From assembly GCF_036320965.1 (NCBI RefSeq), contig NC_092271.1, positions 15,740,096 through 15,804,095 of the forward strand: a DNA stretch of 64,000 bases, read 5' to 3'. The first letter of the stretch is position 1. The number at the start of each line of letters is the position of its first letter. This document shows, in pieces, positions 1 through 9,938 of the stretch. This stretch comes from Panulirus ornatus. Its lineage: Eukaryota; Arthropoda; Malacostraca; Decapoda; Palinuridae. A program made the position numbers and the translations under genes. The notes beneath the pieces were generated by a model, which saw only the letters and a list, made by a program, of their open reading frames with translations, was not told the origin of the DNA and did not search any database.

Positions 1-334
1 CTGTCTCCCGCATTAGTGAGGTAACACAAGGAAACAGACGAAAGAATGGCCCAACCCACCCACATACAAATGTATATACATAAATGCCCACCCATGCATA
101 TATACATACCTATACATTTCAATATATACATACATATACATACACAGACATATACATATATACACATGTACATATTCATACATGCTGCCTTCATCCATTC
201 TCGCCACCACACCATCACAAATGAAATGGCATCCCCCTCCCTCTGTATGTGTGCGAGGTAGCACTAAGAAAAGACAGGAAAGGCCACATTCATTCACATT
301 CAGTCTCTAGCTGTCATGTGAAATGCACCGAAAC

Positions 335-335
<1 letters not shown>
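1..335 (-). mobile_element. LINE 3' UTR fragment, young subfamily
   Basis: This reads as the reverse complement of the young LINE 3' UTR. The tail motif ctgtctcccgcattagtgag is at the left edge, followed by the alternating tg/ta microsatellite and the gaggtagcactaagaaaag repeat of the tail motif. It is cut by the window at its 3' tail and stops before any coding sequence, as expected for a 5'-truncated insertion. A CA run (about 334-360) separates it from the Penelope tail. Confidence 0.8.

Positions 336-360
<25 letters not shown>
334..360. repeat. (CA)n microsatellite
   Basis: An uninterrupted run of alternating c and a between a LINE 3' UTR and the tail of a Penelope-like element; probably part of the junction. 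Confidence 0.8.
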
Positions 361-365
<5 letters not shown>

Positions 366-1459
366 TCCTATGAGTCCACAGGGAAAATGAAACACTGTAA
401 GTTCCCAAGTGCACTTTCATGTAATAACCACACCATCAGGGGAGACACAAGAGAGAAATATAACAGTCAGAAGAGATGAAGCTAGGATGCCATTTGGTAA
501 CCATGCGATTGTCCAAGACAGACAACGAGCGTTCATAAACTTACCATTTTACAAATTTTATCAACAATAAAGTTATCTAATTTGTATGGACCATCACTAA
601 TATTAAGATTATAATTCTTTGCGTATTTAATAATAGAAGATTCAATGATATTTCTCGTGGTAATAGAGTTAATATTAAAACGGAGATGGCATTACTCCAG
701 TCAATACAATGATCATAGTTTTTAACGTGATTAAACAAGGCATTTGATTCTTGTCCTGTTTTTATACCATATTTATGTTGCTTAAGTCTAACAGAAAGAT
801 CCCTACCAGTCTGCCCAACATAAAACTTACCACAGTTTCTACATGGCACTTTATGGATGCATCCAGGAGAATTTTCTGGTGAATTCCTGATTAAGATATT
901 CTTTATAGTATTATTGTTGCTGAAGGCAACATTTACATTAAAGGATTTAAGCAACATGGGAAGTAAAGTAAAATTATTATTAAAAGGGAGAACTAAAAGA
1001 TCCTTAGTGTCAATGGGAGGTTTGGGGTCAACTCTATAAAATGATTTCTTTGCTAACTTAAGGGATTTATCAATGAAAGATCTAAGGTACTTTAACTTAG
1101 ATCCAATATAATATATCTTCTCACACTCATCATCAATAAACTCTGGACTGCAAATACTTAATGCCCTAAGGAACATTGATTGAAATGATGATAATTCAAC
1201 TCGTCATGTTGAGACGAGTAATAATGGATATATGAGCATACATTGGTAGGTTTTCTGTGTATACTAAACTTAAACATGTTTCCTTGCCTATGGATCATGC
1301 AACCTAAAAATGGTAACATACCAATATTTTCGTTTTCTACAGCAAATCTGATGGAACGTACTAAATTAAGTAAGGGGAGAAATATTTGTAAATTTTCATT
1401 TGTTGGCCAAACACAAAGAACATCATCTACATACCTAAACCAAATTGCATTAGAAGGTA
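361..1459 (-). mobile_element. Penelope-like retroelement, 5'-truncated
   Basis: The element reads on the minus strand. It contains the end of a reverse transcriptase with a YVDD box at about 1420-1431, then a linker, a GIY-YIG endonuclease and a 3' tail at 361-480. The same tail sequence (gtccacagggaaaatgaaac) recurs at 29117, 29635, 29905 and 30015, which defines the end of the family. The upstream reverse transcriptase is missing because a LINE tail abuts at about 1460. Penelope-like elements are a separate class of retroelement that combines reverse transcriptase with GIY-YIG nuclease. Confidence 0.88.
533..1459 (-). pseudogene. Penelope-like RT C-terminus plus GIY-YIG endonuclease, frameshifted
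   Basis: The protein would copy RNA into DNA and nick the target. Reading on the minus strand, the first part gives RYVDDVLCVW, then IGMLPFLGCMIHRQGNMF (reverse-transcriptase motif C onward) and KPTNVCSYIHYYSS. A frameshift near 1190 leads into a 199-codon frame (577-1176) containing FIDDECEKIYYIGSKLKY and the endonuclease core KFYVGQTGRDLSVRLKQH, preceded by a CIHKVPCRNC cysteine cluster and followed by NALFNHVKNYDHCIDW. A second frameshift near 680 moves the last part (NIIESSIIKY, then KICKMVSL) to another frame ending at a tga at 533-535. These breaks make it non-functional. The cysteine pair and the conserved Tyr, Gly and Arg of the nuclease are visible. Family certainty is high. Confidence 0.88.
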
Positions 1460-2757
1460 AGATATATTATCTATTTTTCTATTCATTATACTTTGTCGCT
1501 GTCTCCCACATTAGCGAGGTAGCGTAAGGAAACATACGAAAGAATGGCCCAATCCACCCAAATACACATGAATATACATACAAGTCCACACACGCACATA
1601 TACATACCTATACATCTCAATGTATACATATATATACACACAGACATATACATATATACACATGTACATAATTCATACTGTCTGCCCTTATTTATTCCCG
1701 CCGCCACCCCACGACACATGAAAGGAAAACCCCCTCCCACCACATGTGCGCAAGGTCGCGCTAGGAAAAGACAATAAAGGCCACATTTGTTCACACTCAG
1801 TCTATAGCAGTCATGTATAATGCACCGAAACTACAGCTCCCTTTTCACATCTAGGCGCCACAAAACTTTCCATGGTTTACCCCAGATGCTTCACATACCC
1901 TGGTTCAATCCATTGATAGCACGTCGACCCTGGTATACCACATCGTTCCAATTCACTCTAATCCGTGCACGCCTTTCACCCTCCTGCATGTTCAGGTCCT
2001 GACAGCTCAAAATCTTTTTCATTCCATCCTTCCACCTCCAATTTGGTCTCCCACTTCTCCTCGTTCCCTCCACCTCCGACACATATATCCTCTTGGTCAA
2101 TCTTTCCTCACTCATTCTCTCCATGTGACCAAACCATTTCAAAACACCCTCTTCTGCTCTCTCAACCACAAACCATTTCAAAACACCTTCTTCTGCTCTC
2201 TCAACCACACTCTTTTTATTACCACACATTTCTCTTACCCTTTCATTGCCTACTCAATCAAACCACCTCACACCACATATTGTCCTCAAACATCTCATTT
2301 CCAACACATCCACCCTCCTCCGAACAACTCTATCTATAGCCCACGCCTCGCAACCATATAACATAGTTGGAACCACTATCCCTTCAAACATACCCATTTT
2401 TGCTCTCCAAGACCACGTTCTGACCTTCCACACATTCTTCAACACTTCCAGAACCTTCGCCCACTCCCCCACCCTGTGACTCACTTCCGCTTCCATGCTT
2501 CCATCTGCTGCCTAATCCACTCCCAGATATCTAAAACACTTCACTTCCTCTCGTTTTTCTCCATTCAAACTTACCTCCCAACTGGCTTGTTCTTCAACCC
2601 TACTGTACCTAATAACCTTGCTCTCATTCACATTTACTCTCAGCTTTCTTCTTTCACACACTTTACCAAACTCAGTCACCAGCTTCTGCAGATTCTCACC
2701 CAAATCAGCCACTAGCGCTGTATCATCAGCGAACATCAACTGACTCACTTCCCACAA
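1460..2757 (-). mobile_element. LINE copy: 3' UTR, C-terminal region and end of RT
   Basis: The 3' tail is at about 1460-1500 and the UTR with tg/ta tract runs to about 1890. The coding part then reads from VSQLMFADDTALVAD at its upstream end through VNVNESKVIRYSRVE, MLYGCEAW and ERLTKRIYVSEVEG to GLNQGM at the C-terminus. It is truncated inside the reverse transcriptase just before the FADD box. Frameshifts split it into several frames (1891-2229, 2254-2496, 2512-2757). It carries an in-frame 39-bp tandem duplication (VVERAEEGVLKWF twice) at about 2110-2200. Confidence 0.85.
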
Positions 2758-3077
2758 TCTTATCTATTTTACATGTTTCCTCTAATAACATTCTGAATAT
2801 GTGCTTATTCACACAGGCCTGCATTTCAAAACTTTTTCAAAGGTCAATGTTTTTTCACCAGATTTTGTAAGCTGAATTAAAAAGTGAACCCCATTTTTCT
2901 AAGTCAGGTCAGGTTTTTTAGATAAGCTAGATTTGAAAATGTATTGATATGTCTCGATTGGTATTACTGACCTGGATTAATGAATGATATTTTTGTTCTA
3001 ACTTGTCTTGAAAGCCTTTAAAATAACCTATTTTTCTTTGTATCAGATCTCAATTGATACTGCAATGAATCAAAAGT
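2758..3077. other. No recognisable feature
   Basis: AT-rich sequence between a truncated LINE and the decayed gene at 3078. I see no coding pattern, terminal repeats or RNA structure. Confidence 0.5.
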
Positions 3078-3850
3078 GTGAGAACCACCCACCCTGACAG
3101 ATTCTGCTATATCTGTGGGAAGGTGATTCTTTTAGACCGTCAAGCAAGAATTACACATTTTATGAAGAAGTCATATCATGCTTATTTTGGAGTAAAACTA
3201 AGCAACCAAGAAAAATTATTTGCCCCTAATATTTGTTGCAAAACATGTGTTCAAAACTTATAGAAATGGAGGAACAAAACAAAGAGAGAATGCCATTTGG
3301 TGTTCTGTTGTCTGGAGGGAAGGGAAAGACCATACCATAGACTGTTATTTCTGCATGACAGATCTGCAGGGAATCAATCACAAGAAAAGCTTCATGTTCA
3401 TTATCCAGGTGTTCCATCAGCAATAAAACCAGTCCCCCATGGTCTGGGCGTTCCTTTTCCTGAACCTAATGTCAACATGGAATCGTAATTCGAATTCGAG
3501 GCTGGAGATGCGACCGATGAAGATAAGTCTGGTACTTTCGAGTCAGAATTGGAAGACCAACCAGTGCCACTGAGCCAAGCTGAGCTCAATAATCTGACAT
3601 GAGACTTGAACCTGTCCAAGGAGTCTGCTCAGCTGTTAGGCTCGGGCCTTCATGAGAAATGTCTGCTGGCACTGAAGACAATGTTCTTTTGGTACAGGAA
3701 CTGCGAGAAAGAGTTCTGAAAATTCGTTTCATTTGATAAGGCATCTTCGCTGGTCTACTGCAACAACATCACTGACCTGACTAAATCAATGGGTTTGAAG
3801 TATGACTATACAGAATGGAGACTTTTCATTGATTCATCAAGTAGAAGTTT
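3078..3850 (+). pseudogene. Decayed copy of an unidentified cysteine-rich repeated gene
   Basis: A first frame (3078-3263) reads RFCYICGKVILLDRQARI, then KKSYHAYFGVKL and APNICCKTCVQNL. That gives paired cysteines (CYIC, CCKTC) typical of a small zinc-binding module. In shifting frames the same strand continues with DHTIDCYFCMTDLQGI (second CxxC), PGVPSAIKPVPHG, DLNLSKESAQLLGSGL and DYTEWRLFIDSSSRSF. I recall this order of motifs from multicopy uncharacterised proteins in arthropods and other animals, where many copies suggest a mobile-element origin; the class is not known to me. Stops and indels (after QNL, at DLNLSK and elsewhere) make it a pseudogene. An alternative is a retrocopied host gene. 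Confidence 0.55.
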
Positions 3851-3870
3851 CACGACTTGGTGCACGCGTG

Positions 3871-4164
3871 TCAGTAAAAATGCACTGCCTCAGATCTCAT
3901 TCGAACTGTTTTCCACAGAACTGAGGTGACTGCAGAGAATAGCAGGGAGAACGTTTTCACAAGGGCATCCAAGTAATGGAGGAACACTGTCAAGGCCGAT
4001 GGGACATCAACTTCTTGGCCAGCTACTGCTGGTGTCGAAAAAGGGATGTTGTGTCTGCCAAGCACATGAGAAAGTCCTTGAGGAGGCCATTCATCCCGGA
4101 TTAGACTAATATTGTATTTTGTATCTTTCTTTAGATCGGTAAGAACACTCTGCAAGGTCTGCAT
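3871..4164 (-). other. Open frame of unknown nature (97 codons)
   Basis: A minus-strand frame directly after the decayed gene, with unremarkable composition (LSHVLGRHNIPF, LVKTFSLLFSAV). I do not recognise it. It may be a fragment of another element inserted in opposite orientation, or chance. There are no splice sites or neighbours that favour a host exon. Confidence 0.25.
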
Positions 4165-4574
4165 GTATAGAGCAGTTACATTATTCCACTAGATGAATCC
4201 ACTCACTGCCAATAACACTGGAAATGAACATTTTTTGAAAGTGATTTACTTTGAAAATTTGACCTGATAGAAAAAAATGGATGTATCTTTCAGAATCAAG
4301 ATAAGAAACTGACATTAGAACAGCAAACATATTCTTGACCTTTAAAATCATGCAGACTAGTGTTACCTACTCAAGCATTAGGTAAAAGCATACTGAACGA
4401 ACTGCATGCAAAAGTATAAGAAAAATACAATTTACCACATCATCTTATCAATTACATATTCAATTTTTCAATTGATTGTGTGCAATCAACACTAGCTAAT
4501 CCAGAAAAAATGGTTATTTTGAATTTAAAATCTTTAGCTGGATACTAAAAGTTTTGCCTTAATCAATTAATTAT
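4165..4574. other. No recognisable feature
   Basis: AT-rich stretch with no coding pattern or repeat that I can relate to the families in this window. Confidence 0.45.
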
Positions 4575-6075
4575 TTTATACCTGCTCACCATTTCCCACA
4601 TTAGCAAGAAAGTACCCATAACAGAATAAAAAATGGCCTCATTCACTCATATCCATTATCTAGCTACCGTGTGCACTGCACTGACACCACAAACCCCTAC
4701 CTACAGCCAGGCTTCAAAGACCTTTCCATGGTTCCCCCCCAAGCCACTTCAAATGTCCTGGTTCAGTCCAATGACAGCACATCATCCTGTGTATACCACA
4801 TCACTCCAAATCAATCTATCCCTTGCATGCTTTACATCCTACTGCATGCTCTGGCCCTGAGCACTTAAAACCTTTTTCATTCCATCTTTCTGTCCCCAAT
4901 TCAGTCTCCCCTTCTCCTTGTCCCCTCTATTTCTGGCAAAACTAACCTCACTCATTCTCTTTATATGTCCAAATCATTTCAGCACATCCTCTTCAGTGCT
5001 TTCAACTATACTCAATACTCTTCATAACATACTTTTTTCTTTCTCTTGCATTTCTTAATCAACCTTCCTTACATTCCATTCTCCTCAAACATATCATTTC
5101 CATAACATTTCTAAACCCTCAAGCCTCTAATCCATACAACACCATCAAGACTGCTAAAGCTTCACTCATACCCATCTTTGCCCTCCAGGATACTGACCTC
5201 TCTTTACATACATTCTTCACTGGACCTTTGTCCCCACAACTAAACAACTTCTGACTCACATCAGCTCCCATGGTTCCATTTACTGCGATGTCCACAAAAT
5301 TTCATTTCCTGCAAGTTTTCACCATTCAAATTCACACCCCCAACCAAATTTACACCTCCAACTAATCAGTCTCTCTACACTAATAAACCTAATAACCTCA
5401 CTTTTATTCACATAATCTCTGAACTTGATCCGTTTGCACACTCTCCCAAAATTGAAATCAAATTCTTCAGTTTCTTCCTCAAATCTACCATTGGCACCAT
5501 GTCATCATTAAATAATAATGACCCACCAACCTAAGAACTCCCACTCTATCCAGACTACAGACCTAGCCCTCTCCCACTCATATTCACTTCCCTCATCCCC
5601 CTAACGAGAAATATATTAAACAACCATGGTGAAAACACATATCTCTGCCACACATCCACCTTCAACTGGAACTACTTACCTTCCTCTCTCCCTACTAGCA
5701 CAACCAACGAACTCTGAATAAAAACTCACTGCTTCTAAAAGCTTTCCTCTAGCACAATATATATGTAATACCTTCCCCACAGCATCTCTATAAACCCAAT
5801 CACAAGATTTTTTTTGCAATCCACAAATACTTCTGTTCCTCTAAATATTTCTCATCCATATTCTTAAAAGCAAACACTTTATTCACGTATCCTTTACTGC
5901 TTACAAAACCATGCTTTTACTTCACAATCTGATGATCTGTACATGCCAATGCCCTCTGTCACCACTTTTCCGCACTACCTACCAGGTTGACTAATAAACT
6001 TATACCTCTGTAAATCAAACACTAACCTTTACCTTCCTTTGCTTTAAAATATGGCACTAAACTAAGAAAGATCTT
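4575..6075 (-). mobile_element. Old, diverged LINE copy (3' end and RT)
   Basis: This copy shows the same order of landmarks as the young LINE, at much lower similarity. The tail reads ctcaccatttcccacattagc, the UTR carries the ttccatggttccccccaagc counterpart, and the C-terminal coding region follows. The RT includes the reversed counterparts of the FADD and NYRG blocks near 5500 and 6020. It lacks the tg/ta microsatellite of young copies, which defines an older subfamily. No open frame survives. Confidence 0.7.
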
Positions 6076-6270
6076 TAATCCAGCATTTTATAGTTCAGAA
6101 ACTCCGTCAGCTCAGAAAAAAGTTTGGCAAAATTTCCATGCTTAGGAAAAAAAAAAAAAAATAGCTTGGCAAAATTTCTGTGGTTCAAACAACTGCCACT
6201 CTGTTGTCAGGTGCTGTAGCTGCTTTGGCACATCACAGTCAGCCAATGTCCCTAGTGACTCATAACTATA

Positions 6271-7313
6271 CAGATGCTCCCTGAATTATGACATATGCAA
6301 CTTATGATCATCATTACACACAACCAGAAAAATTAAATTAAAAAATAAACATAAATATAAAAATACACTTGGTCATACATCTGCCAGCGCTAACAGCTGC
6401 ATATGTCCAATAGTGAATGTCAGGCGATCCCAGCATTGTGTACACCAGAGCATCTCTTGGTTCTCGCTTTCAGTTACCATTCAATAAAAGCACATTACTC
6501 AAGTGAATCTAACAAATTTTTGTGCTGGCTTAAACCATTATTGTATTTAACCCCAAAGATGACAAGCAAGAAGAAAAACCCATCACATTTTGATAAATTT
6601 GGCAAGAAGCTGAGGAAGATGCTTGATTTAGAATTGAAAATGAAGGTAATCACCCAATATGAAGGTGGGGAAAAAAGTTAATGTGATTGCAAGTGATCTA
6701 CAGTTTTATCATTCGACAGTCTCCACAATTTTAAAGGAAAAAAAAAAATACATGAGGCAGTGAAAGGTTCAGCAAGTATGAAGTCTATGATTATAACATT
6801 GCAACAATAAGGGCCCATCCACAAAATAGAAAAGTTGTTGATGCTTTGGATGGATGATCAAATTCAAAAACGTGTGCCACTAAGCTTACTAACAATTCAG
6901 GCAAAGGCTAGAAGTCTTTTTGAGACTGAAGGAGTGAGCAGGAGAGGATTACACTATGAACTTCATAGCAAGTCACGGTTGGTTCAACGGATTCAAAAGA
7001 AGATATAGCTTGCTTAACATGCAAGTCACAGATGAAGCAGCAAGTGCTGATGAAGGAACTGCTGAAACGTTCATTGAAAGTTTTGATGAATCAATCTATG
7101 AACAAAAGAATCTTAGACAAAAGGTACGAAAAAACTACAGAATCATATAATAAAACTGGTTAATGAAAAAACAAAATAATCATGATAGAAATTGAGTAGG
7201 ATACAAAAACGCTGTACAGGTACGCGAATTCTACTTGCCATGCCGACATACGTCAATTTCAAGATATGACCAGTTGGTCAGAACAGAACTCAGACATATG
7301 TCAGGAGCATCTG
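6271..7313 (+). mobile_element. Tigger/pogo-like DNA transposon, about 1.04-kb deletion derivative
   Basis: The left end starts cagatgctccctgaattatg after a TA dinucleotide (6269-6270). The right end, read in reverse, starts cagatgctcctgacatatg, so the two are imperfect terminal inverted repeats. The right flank is ga instead of ta, which I read as a mutated target duplication. Inside lies only the DNA-binding part of a pogo-family transposase. Pogo/Tigger elements (Tc1/mariner superfamily) duplicate TA on insertion. Confidence 0.75.
6559..7150 (+). pseudogene. Tigger transposase, DNA-binding half only
   Basis: The transposase would bind the element ends and cut and paste the element. From the atg at 6559 the frame reads MTSKKKNPSHF and LDLELKMKVITQYEGGEK, a CENP-B-type helix-turn-helix. 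A frameshift at about 6678 follows. It continues with KIEKLLMLWMDDQIQKRVPL, LTIQAKARSLFE and, after another shift (6956-7150), ASHGWFNGFKRRYSL and DEAASADEGTAETFIESF, which form the second Tc5-type DNA-binding domain. The expected catalytic DDE domain (from the NxDET motif on) is absent, because the right inverted repeat follows about 160 bp later. Known family members are around 500 residues, so this is roughly the first third. Confidence 0.8.
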
Positions 7314-7735
7314 GATATGTATTTACATATACTCACACTTTTAAGTTATGTTTCATGTAATTTACATAAAATCACAAAAAAAAGACTAAGAAACTAAATA
7401 AAAGAGAGAATGCTATCATATGATCCAAGAAATCAATTCCTCATGATGAGTCAAGCCTCACCAAGCCACACAGACTATTGTAACAGTATGGGCAAACATA
7501 TAATATAGCTACATATGTTTGAATAAACAAACATACATTCATGTTCATCTTACACTTATGGATCATATAATTTGCTCAAAAGTGTAAAAGAACAACATAA
7601 AACAATTATCAAGATATAAAAACTATGCAAAAACTGATAGTTATTGTGTAATCGAAGAAGGGATTATAACAAGTTCTGCTGGGTAACTTTACACTCACAC
7701 ACCCACTTAATTTACAACTAAATGTCAATAAAAAT
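7314..7735. other. No recognisable feature
   Basis: AT-rich spacer between a Tigger element and the LINE cluster. It ends in a run of t (about 7735-7747), which is the A-rich tail of the next minus-strand LINE. Confidence 0.45.
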
Positions 7736-9435
7736 TTTTTTTTTTTTCTTTTTGCTTTGTCGCTATCTCCCGCGTTTGCGAGGTAGCGCAAGGAAACAGA
7801 CGAAAGAAATAGCCCAACCCACCCCCATACACATGTATATACATACGTCCACACATGCAAATATACATACCTACACAGCTTTCCATGGTTTACCCCAGAC
7901 GCTTCACATGCCTTGATTCAATCCACTGACAGCACGTCAACCCCGGTATACCACATCGCTCCAATTCACTCTATTCCTTGCCCTCCTTTCACCCTCCTGC
8001 ATGTTCAGGCCCCAATCACACAAAATCCTTTTCATTCCATCTTTCCACCTCCAATTTGGTCTCCCTCTTCTCCTCGTTCCCTCCACCTCTGACACATATA
8101 TCCTCTTGGTCAATCTTTCCTCACTCATTCTCTCCATGTGACCAAACCATTTCAAAACACCCTCTTCTGCTCTCTCAACCACGCTCTTTTTATTTCCACA
8201 CGTCTCTCTTACCCTTACGTTACTCACTCGATCAAACCACCTCACACCACACATTGTCCTCAAACATCTCATTTCCAGCACATCCATCCTCCTGCGCACA
8301 ACTCTATCCATAGTCTACGCCTCGCAACCATACAACATTCTTGGAACCACTATTCCTTCAAACATACCCATTTTTGCTTTCCGAGATAATGTTCTCGACT
8401 TCCACACATTCTTCAAGGCTCCCAGAATTTTCGCCCCCTCCCCCACCCTATGATCCACTTCCGCTTTCATGTTTCCATCCGCTGCCAGATCCACTCCCAG
8501 ATATCTAAAACACTTCACTTCCTCCAGTTTTTCTCCATTCAAACTCACCTCCCAATTGACTTGACCCTCAACCCTACTGTACCTAATAACCTTGCTCTTA
8601 TTCACATTTACTCTTAACTTTCTTCTTTCACACACTTTACCAAACTCAGTCACCAACTTCTGCAGTTTCTCACATGAATCAGCCACCAGCGCTGTATCAT
8701 CAGCGAACAACAACTGACTCACTTCCCAAGTTCTCTCATCCCCAACAGACTTCATACTTGCCCCTCTTTCCAAAACTCTTGCATTCACCTCCCTAACAAC
8801 CCCATCCATAAACAAATTAAACAACCATGGAGACATCTCACACCCCTGCCGCAAACCTACATTCACTGAGAACCAATTACTTTCCTCTCTTCCTACACGT
8901 ACACATGCCTTACATCCTCGATAAAAACTTTTCACTGCTTCTAACAACTTGCCTCCCACACCATATATTCTTAATACCTTCCACAGTGCATCTCTATCAA
9001 CTCTATCATATGCCTTCTCCAGATCCATAAATGCTACATACAAATCCATTTGCTTTTCTAAGTATTTCTCACATACATTCTTCAAAGCAAACACCTGATC
9101 CACACATCCTCTACCACTTCTGAAACCACACTGCTCTTCCCCAATCTGATGCTCTGTACATGCCTTCACCCTCTCAATCAATACCCTCCCATATAATTTG
9201 CCAGGAATACTCAACAAACTTATACCTCTGTAATTTGAGCACTCACTCTTATCCCCTTTGCCTTTGTACAATGGCACTATGCACGCATTCCGCCAATCCT
9301 CAGGCACCTCACCATGAGTCATACATACATTAAATAACCTTACCAACCAGTCAACAATACAGTCACCCCCTTTTTTAATAAATTCCACTGCAATACCATC
9401 CAAACCTGCTGCCTTGCCGGCTTTCATCTTCCGCA
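7736..9435 (-). mobile_element. LINE copy with shortened 3' UTR (unit 1 of tandem duplication from about 7880)
   Basis: The tail (gctttgtcgctatctcccgc) is followed by only about 130 bp of 3' UTR. At about 7876-7882 the sequence jumps from the terminal part of the UTR straight to its beginning (cctacacagctttccatgg). The same jump occurs near 50078 and 20058. Coding sequence runs from about 7937 to 9435, where it is cut after LRKMKAGKAAGLDG. From about 7880 this is unit 1 of a tandem duplication whose second unit starts near 10333. Confidence 0.88.
7937..9435 (-). pseudogene. LINE reverse transcriptase and C-terminal region, one stop
   Basis: Reads as most of a reverse transcriptase: NYRGISLLSIPGK, EEQCGFRSGRGCVDQVF, DLYVAFMDLEKAYDRV (palm), VGLRQGCEMSPWLFNLF, then the catalytic LLFADDTALVAD, NVNKSKVIRYSRV and the C-terminal RWFDRVSN and GRPNWRWKDG blocks. 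A tag stop near 8312 replaces the Trp of CEAWTMD and splits the frame into 8315-9541 and 7937-8311. The endonuclease is absent (5' truncation at 9435). The upstream codons of the open frame (9436-9541) come from an opposed 3' UTR and are not part of the enzyme. Confidence 0.88.
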
Positions 9436-9938
9436 AAGCTTTTGGGCTAAAACATGGAAAAGTCTGTGGGGCCTGGATGTAGATAGGGAGTGGTGGTTTC
9501 GGTGCATTATACATGACAGCGAGAGATTGAGTGTGAACCAATGTGGCCTTTTTTTGTCTGTCTTCCTGACACTACCTTGGTGAGAGAGGGAGGTAGCAAT
9601 GCTACTTCCTGTGTGGCAAGGTAGCAACAGAAATGGATGAAGGCAAGCAAGCATATGTACATGTGTATATATGTATATGTCTATGTGTATGTATGTGTCT
9701 GTCTATGTTGATATGTATACATGTGCACGTATGGGTGTTTATGTGCATGTGTATATATGTAAGTGTCTGTGTGTGTATATATATGTGTACATTGAGATGT
9801 ATAGGTATGTATATTTGCGTGTGTGGACGTGTGTGTATATACATGTGTATGGGGGTGGGTTGGGCCATTTCTTTCGTCTGTTTCCTTGCGCTACCTCGCA
9901 CACGTGGGAGACAGCGACAAAGCAAAATAAATAAATAT
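9436..9938 (+). mobile_element. LINE 3' UTR in opposite orientation
   Basis: Starts at the UTR counterpart ctaaaacatggaaaagtctg, runs through the tg/ta tract and ends in the tail gggagacagcgacaaagc plus aaataaataaat. It meets the next LINE tail-to-tail at about 9938, forming a perfect palindrome of 24-bp arms (9915-9962) inside a longer imperfect one. The open frame spanning the tract is a low-complexity shadow. Confidence 0.85.

Noticed and set aside
13..297. Low-complexity frames such as those with repeated Tyr-Ile-His
   Set aside because: They are shadows of the alternating tg/ta tract in a LINE 3' UTR.
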